From Planctomycetota bacterium (lineage in GTDB: Bacteria; Planctomycetota; UBA8742; UBA2392): a DNA stretch of 64,000 nt. Below the pieces are notes generated by a model. The model saw only the letters and a program-made list of their open reading frames with translations, was not told the DNA's origin and did not search any database. Within the stretch, counting starts at the first letter, position 1. The number at the start of each line of letters is the position of its first letter. The position numbers were made by a program, and so were the translations under genes. Shown here in pieces: positions 24,097-33,527 of this stretch. The DNA lies in assembly GCA_027493625.1 (NCBI GenBank), contig JAOSKM010000003.1, forward strand, positions 310,001 to 374,000. Direction: 5' to 3'.

Positions 24097-24528
24097 ATGG
24101 GACAGATTCGTGTGCGTGACCCGTTCGGCGGGATTGACCTGCGCAACTTCTTCCGCGGGTTCTTCAACGAGGACGAAATGGGCCTCGGTGAGCTGATGCA
24201 GACCGGCAGCCTGGCCGTGGACATCAGCGAAGGCAAGGAAGGCGAGACCATCGTGCGCGCCAGCCTGCCGGGCTTCAAGAAAGATGACGTGCAGGTCAGC
24301 GTCCACAACGGCGTGCTCGACATCAAGGCCGAGAGCCGCGAGGAAACCGAGACGAAGGACGAGAAGTTCTTCCGCAAGGAGCGCCGCTACGGCTCGCTGA
24401 GCCGCCGCATCGCCCTGCCCGGCAACCCCAGCGGTGAGGGCGTTGTCGCCGAGCTCAAGGACGGCGTGCTGACCGTGAAGGTGCCCGGCAACGGCAAGAG
24501 CGGCCCGAAGAAGATCGACATCAAGTAG
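24097..24528 (+). CDS. Hsp20/alpha-crystallin small heat-shock protein
   Basis: A 143-residue small heat-shock chaperone. The alpha-crystallin domain runs from LAVDISEGKEGETIVRASLPG through VQVSVHNGVLDIKAE to YGSLSRRIALP and the A-x-x-x-x-GVLTV signature (VVAELKDGVLTVKVP). A short N-terminal arm and a basic C-terminal tail complete it. It binds unfolding proteins as oligomers. AAAGGAGA is 7 bases before the ATG. It is monocistronic, with a strong hairpin after the stop. Confidence 0.95.
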   Translation: MGQIRVRDPFGGIDLRNFFRGFFNEDEMGLGELMQTGSLAVDISEGKEGETIVRASLPGFKKDDVQVSVHNGVLDIKAESREETETKDEKFFRKERRYGSLSRRIALPGNPSGEGVVAELKDGVLTVKVPGNGKSGPKKIDIK

Positions 24529-24539
24529 CAACAGCAACG

Positions 24540-24571
24540 CGAAGCGGGCGGCCTTGCGACCGCCCGCTTCG
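24540..24571. terminator. Bidirectional hairpin between convergent genes
   Basis: CGAAGCGGGCGG and CCGCCCGCTTCG form a perfect 12-bp stem with an 8-nt loop between the hsp20 stop and the converging VIT-vWA gene. No T-tract follows on the plus strand. Confidence 0.6.
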
Positions 24572-24587
24572 GTACTGCCCAGCGCTG

Positions 24588-27500
24588 CTAATCCTTCTTT
24601 TCGGTCTTCAGCTCCGGCATCTTGAACTTCGCGTCGTAGCGTTTGCCTTCGTCGGTGAGGCTGGTTTCCAGGTCGATCTTCGCCTTGGCCTGCAACAGCA
24701 ACTCTTCCAGGCGATCGAGGCTGGTGACCTGCGCGCCGTTGATGCGCTCCAGGATCTGCCCGGCCTTCATGCCCGCCTCGGCGGCTGCTCCGCCGTCTTT
24801 CACCTGCAGCACGATCACGCGGCCGTCGCTGGTTTCGCCGACCGTCATGCCCCAGCCCTCCACGTCGAAGCTGCGGCTGGTGCCCGGCCTGGCGTCACCG
24901 GCCAGCACCAGGTTCTCGGGCATCTCCACGGGCTGCAGCACGGTCATGGGCCGGCCGTCGCCCACGACTCTTGACGAGTCAATGGCGATGAAGCTGGTGT
25001 AGCGGCTGACCAGGTTGTACTCGAGCGCGGTGTCGGTGATGCGCTGCTCCAGCTCGGGCGTCCAGCCGGCAAGCAGTTGCCGGTTCAGCTCGGCGATGTG
25101 CGCCCGCGCCCAGATCGCCGCGATGGCCGGGTTGTAGGCCTTGGCGTCCAGGTCGATCTTCACGGGGTAGGTCACGTGGCGCGCGCCCACGCGGCCTCGC
25201 ACGTAGATCTTGTGCGTGCCGCTGCCGCTGAAACGCGCCTGCACGTGCAGGGGCTGGGCGGCGAACAGGTCGTGGACCTGGGCGGGGCAGGCGTTGCTGA
25301 CCTCAAGCCCGTTCCAGTCGATGCTGATGTCGCACAGCAGCGGCATGTCGATGGCGCTGAAGAACTCGTTGACGGCGCCTTCGGCGTAGTTGCCGTCGCG
25401 GGGCAGGCAGTAGATGGCCTTGCCCTTGCCGTGAGAGGCGATGCCGTCAATCAGGTTGCGGTTGACGCTGCTGCCCGTGCCGAAGCTGAAGAAGCGGGCG
25501 TCCTGGCCCTGCTGGTCGATGGTGCTGAGGATCTCGGCATCCTGGTAGACTTCGCCGTCCGTGAGGAAGGCGTAGATCTGCAGGTAGCGCTCGTCGTGCT
25601 CGGCATCCAGCGCGCTCTGCAGGCCGGCCAGCATCTCGGTGCCGCCGCCGGCCGTGGCCTGGTTCAGGAAGTCCTTGGCCGCCTGGATGTTCGCGGGTGT
25701 GTTGGCCTGCGGCGCGTCGAACAGCCGGGCGTTGGTGCCGGCGAACTTGACGATGTTGAAAGTGTCGTCAGGGTGCAGGTGGTCGAGCACGCGGCGGATC
25801 AGTTCGCGGCTCATCTGCGACGGTGCGCCCGACATGCTGCCGCTGACGTCCAGGATGAAGGTCAGCTCGCGCGGGGTGATGTCCAAGTCGCGCGGGTCAA
25901 GCTGCGGCTGGAACTGCAGATCGAGGTAACCGCCGCGCTCGTCCCGGTGGGTCAACAGGCCCACGCCCGGCGCCTCGCCCGCGATGCACCAGCGCAGCAC
26001 GAAGTCGCGGTTCGGCACGGCGTCGGCCTTCTCGAGCTGAACCATCACGCGGCCGTCGCTGGTGGCGCCGATGCCGGCCTGGTGGGCGACGCTGGTCAGG
26101 CTTGACATGTCAATGGGCAGGGCGGACTCGATCTCCACCAGCAGGTCCACGTCCATGCCGGAGCGCATGCCCTGCGGCAGTGTGGGAACGTCGAAGTCGT
26201 CGGTGTCATCGAGGCCGTCGCCGTCGTCACGATCAAAATCGTGCCCCTTCGCATTCGGCTCGGGTAGCGCAGGCACCTCGAAGTGACGGCCGCCGGAGCT
26301 CATGCGGTAGCGCTCGCCCAGCGTCAGTGGGAACACGTACTCGTAGCGGCCCTGGTCGTACTTGAGCGACTGGTAGTAGGTGATGGTCACCTTCACCTCA
26401 CCGCCCACGGCGATGTTCGCCACGTTCTGCGTGAACACGTTGGGGCGCCGTTGGGTCATCAATGAGGCCGTGTAGCCGCGCGCCTTGGCCTCGCGGTAGG
26501 CGGCGACGGCCTCGGCCTTGGGCTTGACGATGCCGATGATGCGGCGGCCCTCGATCTCCATCACGAAGTGGTTGATGGCGGAATTGCCGGGCAGGGGGAA
26601 GGTGTAGATCGCCTCGATCACGCGGTCGTAGGGATTGGTGAAGGTCTGGGTAACGGTGGTGCCGGCCAGCGTGCCGCTGACCTTGGCCTTCACGTCCGTG
26701 TGGCGCAGGGGAAACTCGCCCACAACCGCGCCGCCAAAGCGCGCCTGCAGGCCGCAGGTGTCTTCGTTCCGCTGCTGGGCGTTCGCGATATCGGCAGCGT
26801 CGGCCAATGCGTCCTTGTCGGCGTCAGACGACATGTGTTTACCGGATTCCAAGAGAACATGTCGGAAGTACCACTCCAGCGCCATGCCGTTGATCGCGGT
26901 GCTCCAGACCCGGCCGTGAAGAGGGCTCCAGATGTCCACGGCATCCCAGCTGCCATGTTCATCCAGCTTGCCGGGGTCGGTCAGTCCTGCGGCTGTGTCC
27001 AGTTGATGGTGGCCGCGCTGGTGAGACGTCAGTGTTTCGTGAAGCTGCTTGTTCCAGGTGTCCCAGTGTTCGCTACCTGAAGTGAAGAGCGCCCTTGTGG
27101 CCATGTACCAGTACAGGAAGTCAAGCTTGCCCGACTCCCACACAGGCAGGTTCTGCTTTTCCGCCAGGACCTGGGTCAGCGTCGCAACTTCCTTGTGGGC
27201 CGTTGACCGACCGCCGCAATACAGGCTGGAAAGAATCCACATCGCTTCTTCAAGAGGAAGCGCTGCAGCCTTGCGTGCCCCTTCGGGTCGCGGTGTCTTC
27301 TCAATCAGCAGGCTGTGGCGAACACGCAGAAAGCCGCCTTCTTCGAACAACAGTTGATCGAGGAACTTCTGCGCGTCTTTGTAGCTCGCTTTGGAGTCAA
27401 CTGTCAGGCCTGCCAGATCAACGGTATACAGCGCCTGCAGGCACCAGGTTGTGGTCAACAAGTCCGCATCACCGCTCCCCCAGCCGGAATCCTTCAGCTG

Positions 27501-28376
27501 ACAGGCGAGGATCAACGCGATCGCCTTATCCACGATCGGCCGGAGCACGGCATCTCCACTGAGCCCGTACATCTCCGCCACGGCCATCGTCACAACCGCG
27601 TGCGTGCGCAGATCGAGTTCTGTGCCTGATCGGAAGGAGCCGTCGTTACCCTGAACCTTGCGAAGATAGAGCAAAGCCTGCCGGCAGGTGGCTGCTTTTG
27701 ATCCGATCTTGTGGTCATGACCTGCTTTGGCGTAGCTCAACAGTGCCAGGGCCGTGACGAACAGGTCGCTGTCGGAGTTGCCGATGTCTCCCTTTTCGTC
27801 TCCCACGCCGATGAACTCGACATTCTGCGTTCTGGTGGCGCCTGTGCGTTGGCTGTCGGCATCGTGTGCTTCGGCACTCCAGTAGCCCTCCTTGTTCTGG
27901 TGGGTCGTCAGCCACCCTGGGCTCGGACTGGATACTGGCTTCCCAGCAGCACCGCTCATGCGTCTCCTCACAATGCGTCCGCTTGTGGCACCGCCGCCGC
28001 CCGCACCGCCGCCGAGGCCGACGGCGCTGTGGCCTCCGCCGAAGTTGGGAAAGGGTGACTCGGTGTCGCTGGGGTCTTCGTTGTAGTTCTCGGCCAAGTC
28101 GGTGTTGGGCTGGTCGCTGGGGTCTTCGTATCGAAGGACGCCGTGCCCCTGCAATGCGCGCTCATCCTCGGTGGGATACAGGCTCGCGAGCCGCACATCC
28201 TTGGTGAACTCGACCGGGTGCTCCGGCGGCTGCGTGGGCTCCGTGGCGATTACCACGACTTCGGGACCGGATGGCTGCTCGGGTTCGGGCTCCGCTGTGC
28301 GCGAGCAGGCGGCGAACAGCAGGATCAACATCAGCGCCGGGAGGGCGCGCAAGGCAAGGGGTTTTCGTTGACGCAT
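24588..28376 (-). CDS. Lipoprotein with helical repeat, VIT, vWA and PDZ domains
   Basis: A 1262-residue envelope protein. The lipobox LILLFAACS marks Cys lipidation. A Gly-rich linker (AVGLGGGAGGGGATS) precedes residues 150-470 with prenyltransferase/squalene-cyclase-like helical repeats (VTALALLSYAKAGHD, HAVVTMAVAEMYGLSGD). Residues about 540-700 are a VIT domain (AIYTFPLPGNSAINHFVMEI, PNVFTQNVANI). Residues about 850-1020 are a von Willebrand A domain with MIDAS FILDVSGSMSG. A C-terminal PDZ (about 1180-1250) shows GAAAEAGMKAGQILERING. VIT plus vWA is the architecture of inter-alpha-trypsin-inhibitor heavy chains. The neighbour at 28890 is a shorter paralogue of the repeat part. Probably a large surface adhesion or complex-assembly protein. 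Confidence 0.85.
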   Translation of the reverse strand: MRQRKPLALRALPALMLILLFAACSRTAEPEPEQPSGPEVVVIATEPTQPPEHPVEFTKDVRLASLYPTEDERALQGHGVLRYEDPSDQPNTDLAENYNEDPSDTESPFPNFGGGHSAVGLGGGAGGGGATSGRIVRRRMSGAAGKPVSSPSPGWLTTHQNKEGYWSAEAHDADSQRTGATRTQNVEFIGVGDEKGDIGNSDSDLFVTALALLSYAKAGHDHKIGSKAATCRQALLYLRKVQGNDGSFRSGTELDLRTHAVVTMAVAEMYGLSGDAVLRPIVDKAIALILACQLKDSGWGSGDADLLTTTWCLQALYTVDLAGLTVDSKASYKDAQKFLDQLLFEEGGFLRVRHSLLIEKTPRPEGARKAAALPLEEAMWILSSLYCGGRSTAHKEVATLTQVLAEKQNLPVWESGKLDFLYWYMATRALFTSGSEHWDTWNKQLHETLTSHQRGHHQLDTAAGLTDPGKLDEHGSWDAVDIWSPLHGRVWSTAINGMALEWYFRHVLLESGKHMSSDADKDALADAADIANAQQRNEDTCGLQARFGGAVVGEFPLRHTDVKAKVSGTLAGTTVTQTFTNPYDRVIEAIYTFPLPGNSAINHFVMEIEGRRIIGIVKPKAEAVAAYREAKARGYTASLMTQRRPNVFTQNVANIAVGGEVKVTITYYQSLKYDQGRYEYVFPLTLGERYRMSSGGRHFEVPALPEPNAKGHDFDRDDGDGLDDTDDFDVPTLPQGMRSGMDVDLLVEIESALPIDMSSLTSVAHQAGIGATSDGRVMVQLEKADAVPNRDFVLRWCIAGEAPGVGLLTHRDERGGYLDLQFQPQLDPRDLDITPRELTFILDVSGSMSGAPSQMSRELIRRVLDHLHPDDTFNIVKFAGTNARLFDAPQANTPANIQAAKDFLNQATAGGGTEMLAGLQSALDAEHDERYLQIYAFLTDGEVYQDAEILSTIDQQGQDARFFSFGTGSSVNRNLIDGIASHGKGKAIYCLPRDGNYAEGAVNEFFSAIDMPLLCDISIDWNGLEVSNACPAQVHDLFAAQPLHVQARFSGSGTHKIYVRGRVGARHVTYPVKIDLDAKAYNPAIAAIWARAHIAELNRQLLAGWTPELEQRITDTALEYNLVSRYTSFIAIDSSRVVGDGRPMTVLQPVEMPENLVLAGDARPGTSRSFDVEGWGMTVGETSDGRVIVLQVKDGGAAAEAGMKAGQILERINGAQVTSLDRLEELLLQAKAKIDLETSLTDEGKRYDAKFKMPELKTEKKD
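24971..24982. other. TTGACNNGTCAA palindrome, site 5 (spacer GA)
   Basis: Inside the VIT-vWA lipoprotein gene, encoding I-D-S-S-R on the minus strand. Confidence 0.7.
26102..26113. other. TTGACNNGTCAA palindrome, site 6 (spacer AT)
   Basis: Second site in the same lipoprotein gene, encoding I-D-M-S-S, 1131 bp from site 5. Confidence 0.7.
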
Positions 28377-28446
28377 GGCGTGCTCCTGAAGAGTCACGCC
28401 CCGGGAAGCCCTTCAAACGTTTGACGCGCAGGTTGGTTCGGTCCCA

Positions 28447-28883
28447 GTGCGCCGTCTACCAAGTCCTGCGACAGTTGAAGGTGTCGAACGACGCGGTAAC
28501 CGCGAAGAGCCGCCAAGGACCGCGAAACACCGCAACTGCTGCAAAGCGCAGCCTGAGCGCTGAAGCCGCTTGACCGACGAAGCCTTGGCGAAAGCGGGAA
28601 GACGCAGAGATCACGGAGTGTCCCTGCGCCGCCTCGCAGTTCTTTGCGGCCTTCGCGTTCTTCGCTTCAATGGGCCACAAAAGCACGAAAACACAAAAGG
28701 CACTTCCACAAAAAGCTGCCTGCAGTTTTCGTGTGCAGTTGTTTTGTGATTTAGTGTTTTCGTGGCCTGTTTGCAGCTGGACACGAGCTGCAACCTCGAA
28801 GGGCCGCCATAACCCGCAACTTCGAGGTTGCATTCATGGACAGTGTGCCACTCGCGAAACACCTGCCTGACGCTGCCCAAGTC
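28447..28883 (+). repeat. Dispersed repeat of about 430 bp, copy 2
   Basis: Full-length relative of 3877-4303. It fills the gap 28377-28889 between two minus-strand genes, where no gene is seen. Its palindromic core is at 28673-28767: GGCCACAAAAGCACGAAAAC on the left, TTTAGTGTTTTCGTGGCC on the right. Confidence 0.8.
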
Positions 28884-28889
28884 ACTCGA

Positions 28890-30314
28890 TTACTCCAGTC
28901 GTTGATAGGTTCGACGCAGCCGGTAGTAGACCTCGAGGCACAGGCTGGCCAGCGCGGTGGTGCTGACGCGGCCGTCGTCGTTCCAGACGTCCTCGGCGTC
29001 CCAGCTGCCGTGCTCGTCGAGTTTCCGGGCATCGGTCCACCTGCGTTTCTTGTCTAGTTCCGTGAAGCCGCGCTGGTTGTCCAACAGGGCCGTGGTCATT
29101 GCCTTTTCCCACGCCTCCCACGGCGTGCCGCCCTGTTGGTACATCGCCAGGCTGCCCAGCCACCAGTACTCCAAGTCAATCCGGCCGCGCTGCCAGGCGG
29201 GCAGGTTACTTTCCTGTGTCAGCAGCGCTGCGCAGGCCTTGATGCGTGGATCGTTCAGGCCGCAGTGCCCAGTGAGCAATGCCGACAGCATCCAGGCGGC
29301 CGCGCACACGGGGCCGCGCGTGAAGCCTTCGCGCTCGCTGCCGTAGGGGGTCGTGCGCCAGTGGCTGTAACGGATGTTGCCCTTGTCGTCGGCCAGGGCA
29401 TCCAGGTATTCACCCAGGCCGGGCAGCTTGTACTCCACCTCCAGGCCGCTCATGCGCGCGGTCTTGAGCGCGAGAATCGCGCAGGTCGTGCTGATCATGT
29501 CGGCCTCGCCCCACACCTGCTCTCCCCATCCGCTTTGTGAATGGCGCTGTTTCAGCAGCTGCTGCACCGCGCTTTCCGCAATCGGCTTGAACACCTGGTC
29601 GCCGCTGAGGCCGTAAGTTTCGCACAGGGCCATGGTGGCAAGCGCGTGGTCGCGCGTGCCGCGCGCGCAGGTGAAGCCGACGTCGTCCTGCTGCTTGCGC
29701 AGCCACTTGAGTGCTTCGCGGCAACTGCGCTTGAATTCGCCTTCCTTGTGGTCGTAGCCCGCGCCGATGTAACTGAGCAGGGCCAGCGAGGTAACAGCCA
29801 GGTCGGCGTTCGCCCCGCCGGAGTCGGCTTGCTCCACACCCAGGCTGTCGTCGCTGCTGCCGTGCGTGGCCAGTGCGCCGGCGCGGCAGGAGTTGTGCGC
29901 GAAGCCCGCGGCACTCCAGAAGCCGTGTACATTCTGGTGGTGGGCCAGCCAACTCAGAGAGCCGCGTCGGGTATCCCAGTCGACCGCGCCTGTCTCCGGG
30001 TCGCAGTCGGGTGTGATGTAGCCCTGTGGAACCACTGGCAGATCGGGCAATAGCTCAGCCGGTTGATGGGATTCCTCCCGTGCAAGCTCCTCAACCGGGT
30101 AGCCGACCTGCAGCTCGGGAAGCGGCCATGTCGCTGGTATCGGAAGCGGTCCGCCAGCACGCCCGGCACACAGGTTGCTGTCCAACGCCACGGCCGGGAT
30201 CACAGGCGCGGTTGCGGGATCGCTCACCAAAAGGGCAACGCCGCCTGCCGCCAACAGCAGCAATGCGGCGTTCAACACCAGTACGCGCCGGCCTGAAACT
30301 CTCCGAAGATGCAT
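28890..30314 (-). CDS. Membrane-anchored protein with prenyltransferase-type helical repeats
   Basis: A 474-residue protein. MHLRRVSGRRVLVLNAALLLLAAGGVALLV is a basic start plus one transmembrane helix or uncleaved signal (given here as motif positions 1-30). The rest is an alpha-alpha toroid-like repeat domain: VTSLALLSYIGAGYDH, LKWLRKQQDD, LATMALCETYGLSGD, DMISTTCAILALKTARMSG. It is clearly related to residues 150-520 of the lipoprotein downstream (both have AWQRG/GKLDFLYW-type and ELDKHG-type blocks and end near WDAEDVW). It lacks the VIT, vWA and PDZ parts. No catalytic motif of terpene cyclases or thioester proteins is seen. Probably an extracytoplasmic scaffold. Confidence 0.8.
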   Translation of the reverse strand: MHLRRVSGRRVLVLNAALLLLAAGGVALLVSDPATAPVIPAVALDSNLCAGRAGGPLPIPATWPLPELQVGYPVEELAREESHQPAELLPDLPVVPQGYITPDCDPETGAVDWDTRRGSLSWLAHHQNVHGFWSAAGFAHNSCRAGALATHGSSDDSLGVEQADSGGANADLAVTSLALLSYIGAGYDHKEGEFKRSCREALKWLRKQQDDVGFTCARGTRDHALATMALCETYGLSGDQVFKPIAESAVQQLLKQRHSQSGWGEQVWGEADMISTTCAILALKTARMSGLEVEYKLPGLGEYLDALADDKGNIRYSHWRTTPYGSEREGFTRGPVCAAAWMLSALLTGHCGLNDPRIKACAALLTQESNLPAWQRGRIDLEYWWLGSLAMYQQGGTPWEAWEKAMTTALLDNQRGFTELDKKRRWTDARKLDEHGSWDAEDVWNDDGRVSTTALASLCLEVYYRLRRTYQRLE

Positions 30315-30388
30315 GGGCGGCTCCGTTGCGGAACACACCCCGGGAGCGGTTAACAACGGCCGCGCGGGCGGCAGGTTCGCGGGCAATG

Positions 30389-30417
30389 AAAAGCCCGGCG
30401 CCGGGCGCCGGGCTTTT
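30389..30417. terminator. Terminator after the TlpA gene
   Basis: AAAAGCCCGGCGC and GCGCCGGGCTTTT form a perfect 13-bp stem with loop CGG and T-runs on both strands. It lies between the stop of the 30433 gene and the start of the 28890 gene. Confidence 0.85.
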
Positions 30418-30432
30418 TGCGGGTCAGCGGTA

Positions 30433-31953
30433 TCAGTTGCTTTCATCCGCGGTTTCGAGCTTGGCCAGCAGTTCCTTGACCTTTGCGTCCAGTTCCTTGC
30501 CGCGCAGGCCCTCAGCCACCACCACGCCGTTCTGGTCGATCAGCACGGTGCGCGGGATGCTGCGGGTTCCGTAGTACTTGGGAATGCCGCTGTTCCAGTA
30601 GCCGCCGTCGTAGATCTGGCGCCAGGGCATCTTGCCGACCTTGCGCTTGCCCTCGATGGTCTCGCGCAGGGCGTTGAGGTCGAAGTTGCCCTCTTCCTGG
30701 TCGAGGCTGATGCCGATCACCTCAAAGCCCTTCTCGTGCGTCTCTTCATACAGCTTGATCACGTTGGGCATCTCGCGCATGCAGGGGCCGCACCACACCG
30801 CCCAGAAATCCAGCAGCACGATCTTGCCCTTGTAGTCGGCCACGCTGATGGTCTTGCCGTCGATGTCCTTGACCGGCCGCACCGCGGCCCAGTCGGGGAA
30901 CGCTTCGCCGACCTTGATCTCGGCGCTGTTGTTAGCGAACACCACGCGGTGCACGCGGCGCTGCACCCACTCGTCCGTGGACTTGGCGAACACCTCGGCG
31001 CTGTCGATGGTCTTCACCAGCCTGGCGATCTCGTCCTTCATCTCGGCCTTGGCGTACCAGCGCAGGCGCAGGGTGTAGTCTTCCAGCAGCCTGGCGGCGT
31101 CGGCCTTGTGGGCCTCTTCGCGTTTGGCCAGTTCCTGCTGCGCGGCCTTGCTGTCGGCCTCGATGCCGAGGCGCGCGTACAGCAGGTTGTCTTCCCAGGC
31201 CTGGCGGTCCTTGGCGTCGGCCTTGGCCTTCAGGTAGGCGCGGGCGACGCGCACGTAGTCGGGGTTGCCGTAGCCGAGCGCGCTGCGCGGCGAGGCCCAG
31301 CCGTAGATCACGTCGTGGTCCTTGGCTTCGGGGTTGTTCTCGAGGTAGTCGGCCAGGCTCTTCCAGCCGTTGTTGAACGCCTTCAGGTCGTCGTCGCGCT
31401 TGGCCTTCTCGTACCAGCCGGCGACGATGTCGTTGTAGGTCAGCAGCTTGCTCGCGTCCTTCTTGGCCTCCGCCTCGAGGGCCTGCAGGTCTTTCTGCGC
31501 GGCCTCGGTCTCGCCTTCCACGCCGAGGCGTGCCAGCAGCCGGTACTTCTCCCAGCGCGCTTTGTCCTTGGCGTCCGGGTTGGCGGCCAGGTAGGCGTTG
31601 GCGATGCGCACGTAGCCCTCGTGGCCGTAGCCCCAGGCTCCGCGTTGCGCCGTGAACATGTAGATCACCGCGTGGTCTTTGGCGTCCGGATTGGCCTCGA
31701 TGTAGTCCGCCATGCGCGGCCACATGATGCTGAAGTATTCATGGATTTCTTCGTCGGTCGGGTTGTTCTGGTCTTTGAACTTCGCGACCAGTTCGCCCAT
31801 GCTTTCCATGATTTCCTTGGCGCTGCCGTACTCGCTTTTCTTCTCCTCAGCGACTTCGCCGCCCGCGTCCTGCGCGTTGGCGACCCAGACGGGTGCATAT
31901 GCTGCGGCCGCGCCGATCATTGCAATGCCGGCCAGCCAGGCTCGTGCCTTCAT
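30433..31953 (-). CDS. Exported TlpA-type thioredoxin with long N-terminal helical domain
   Basis: A 506-residue protein. Signal peptide MKARAWLAGIAMIGAAAAYA with cleavage near VANAQ. Residues 40-330 are helical with two related blocks (DYIEANPDAKDHAVIYMFTA and DYLENNPEAKDHDVIYGWAS), apparently an internal duplication. Residues about 350-500 are a TlpA/AhpC-like thioredoxin domain: VKDIDGKTISVADYKGKIVLLDFWAVWCGPCMREMP with a WCGPC site, and IPRTVLIDQNGVVV. It reduces or isomerises disulfides outside the cytoplasm. Here both catalytic cysteines are normal TGC codons. It has its own strong terminator. Confidence 0.9.
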   Translation of the reverse strand: MKARAWLAGIAMIGAAAAYAPVWVANAQDAGGEVAEEKKSEYGSAKEIMESMGELVAKFKDQNNPTDEEIHEYFSIMWPRMADYIEANPDAKDHAVIYMFTAQRGAWGYGHEGYVRIANAYLAANPDAKDKARWEKYRLLARLGVEGETEAAQKDLQALEAEAKKDASKLLTYNDIVAGWYEKAKRDDDLKAFNNGWKSLADYLENNPEAKDHDVIYGWASPRSALGYGNPDYVRVARAYLKAKADAKDRQAWEDNLLYARLGIEADSKAAQQELAKREEAHKADAARLLEDYTLRLRWYAKAEMKDEIARLVKTIDSAEVFAKSTDEWVQRRVHRVVFANNSAEIKVGEAFPDWAAVRPVKDIDGKTISVADYKGKIVLLDFWAVWCGPCMREMPNVIKLYEETHEKGFEVIGISLDQEEGNFDLNALRETIEGKRKVGKMPWRQIYDGGYWNSGIPKYYGTRSIPRTVLIDQNGVVVAEGLRGKELDAKVKELLAKLETADESN

Positions 31954-32040
31954 ACATCTCTCCTTGAATGAGTATCACCGCTCCGCACTCTTTACGGTTT
32001 GGGGGCGGCAAATGCGCGGGCAAAAAACGTGAAAGTGGCG

Positions 32041-33471
32041 CTATCGCGGTTCGTAGACAAGCAGGTTGTCAATCGCCAGGTCGTGCCGCGTCAGCGGGCG
32101 GTCGGGGTCCACGGCCGGCGCGATCAGCAGGGCGCTGTAATCGCGACCGGGCAGCCAGCCGGGCTCGTCGCGGAAGCGCCCGGCGCGCAGGATTTCAAGC
32201 GGCACGTCCACCACGCTCCATTCACCACTGCCGGTGAGGTCAACGAAGGCGTCCACCACGCGGTAGCCTTGCTCAAGTTGCACACGCAACTCAACACGCA
32301 GTCGGGGAGCGCTGGTTTTCACGCGCATGCGTAAACGCGCGTTTTGAGGCGCGGTAAACACGTCGGTGGAAGGTGACACGCCGATGCCCGCCTGGCCGGA
32401 TTTGTGGGCCATGGCGCGGCCGTCGCCAAGCGCGCCCGGCTCAATCAGTTCGCATAAGGCGGGCGTGGTCCCGGGCGTTTCGCCGTCCCACCACAGCAGG
32501 CGGTTACAGGGCTTCAGCAATTCGAGTTCGTGGGACAGGATCTGCTGCGGCTCCAGCGGCGTGGCGTTGCGCGTGCCATCGAGGGCGACCCGCACGTGCG
32601 GTTTCATCAATTGCGCGCCCTGCCGGCCCTGGAACAGGGCGTCGCCCTCGACCAGCCACAGCTCGCCGCCCAGGGTTTTGGGCTCGACGATGAAGCCGCC
32701 CTGCTCGAGCTCCCAGCTTTCCTTGTAGCAGGTGAACTTCTGGCGCGAGCTGACACGCACGGAAAAGCGTCCTTGCATGAAGCGGATCGCGCCGCCGACC
32801 AGCTCGAACTGGAAGGCATCGTGCGGGAAAATCTCCACGCCGGCCGAGCGAAAGCGCGCGTAGCCCTTGCGCAGGCTGCTGACCGTGGCGCCCTCGGGCA
32901 CCACCTCGTGCAGCGCGAGCTTGCGCCAGGCCTGCTCGCCGGCGCCCCGCACCGCCACGTCACCCGCCAGCGCCACCACCGCCAGACCTTCCGGTTCCGG
33001 CTGCGGCTCGGGTTGCGGCTGCGGCTCGATCTGCGGCCAGGTCTGCGGCTGGTTTGCCGGTTGTGCGGGCGGCGCGTCTGCCGGTGGTGCCGTACCCGCA
33101 TCCCCGGCCGATGGCTCCTGTTTCGCAACCGGCGTGTTGTCCGGGGCGTTCAGCGCGGGCGGCACCGGCCTGCCGGCCTGGTTGCGCAGGTACGAGTTCA
33201 TTACCAGGCCGCCCGCCAGCAGGCCCAGCATGGCGAACAGCACGGCGAGGCCCAGCGCCCTGTGCCGAGGCACGCGGGCGGGCGCCTCGGCACGCGGCAT
33301 CACGGCCGGCCTTACAGCGCTGACGCGGGCGTCGGCCTCGACTACCCGCACCACGAAGGCGGCCCGTTCGGGGTCCTGCGCGGCGGCGGCCTTCCAGCTG
33401 CGGTAGGTGGCTTCGTCGAGTCGGCCTGCGACGGCGTCGGGTGAGAGGCGGCGGAAAGTCTGCTCGTCCAT
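32041..33471 (-). CDS. FecR-like transmembrane protein
   Basis: A 476-residue protein. The first 70 residues are cytoplasmic (SPDAVAGRLDEATYRSWKAAAAQDPERAAF), similar to the N-terminal region of planctomycete FecR-type anti-sigma proteins. One transmembrane helix at about 70-92 (ALGLAVLFAMLGLLAGGLV) is followed by a Pro/Gln-rich linker. The FecR-like beta domain begins at LAVVALAGDVAVRGAGEQAWRKL and includes EGATVSSLRKGYARFR. The end resembles a carbohydrate-binding-type jelly roll. No sigma factor gene is adjacent, so the signalling partner is not identified. It could pass an envelope signal to a sigma factor. Confidence 0.7.
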   Translation of the reverse strand: MDEQTFRRLSPDAVAGRLDEATYRSWKAAAAQDPERAAFVVRVVEADARVSAVRPAVMPRAEAPARVPRHRALGLAVLFAMLGLLAGGLVMNSYLRNQAGRPVPPALNAPDNTPVAKQEPSAGDAGTAPPADAPPAQPANQPQTWPQIEPQPQPEPQPEPEGLAVVALAGDVAVRGAGEQAWRKLALHEVVPEGATVSSLRKGYARFRSAGVEIFPHDAFQFELVGGAIRFMQGRFSVRVSSRQKFTCYKESWELEQGGFIVEPKTLGGELWLVEGDALFQGRQGAQLMKPHVRVALDGTRNATPLEPQQILSHELELLKPCNRLLWWDGETPGTTPALCELIEPGALGDGRAMAHKSGQAGIGVSPSTDVFTAPQNARLRMRVKTSAPRLRVELRVQLEQGYRVVDAFVDLTGSGEWSVVDVPLEILRAGRFRDEPGWLPGRDYSALLIAPAVDPDRPLTRHDLAIDNLLVYEPR

Positions 33472-33527
33472 GTTGTCATTGTAGCCGGTTGCGCGACGGC
33501 GTGGCAGCGCTTACATTCCCGCCCCTT

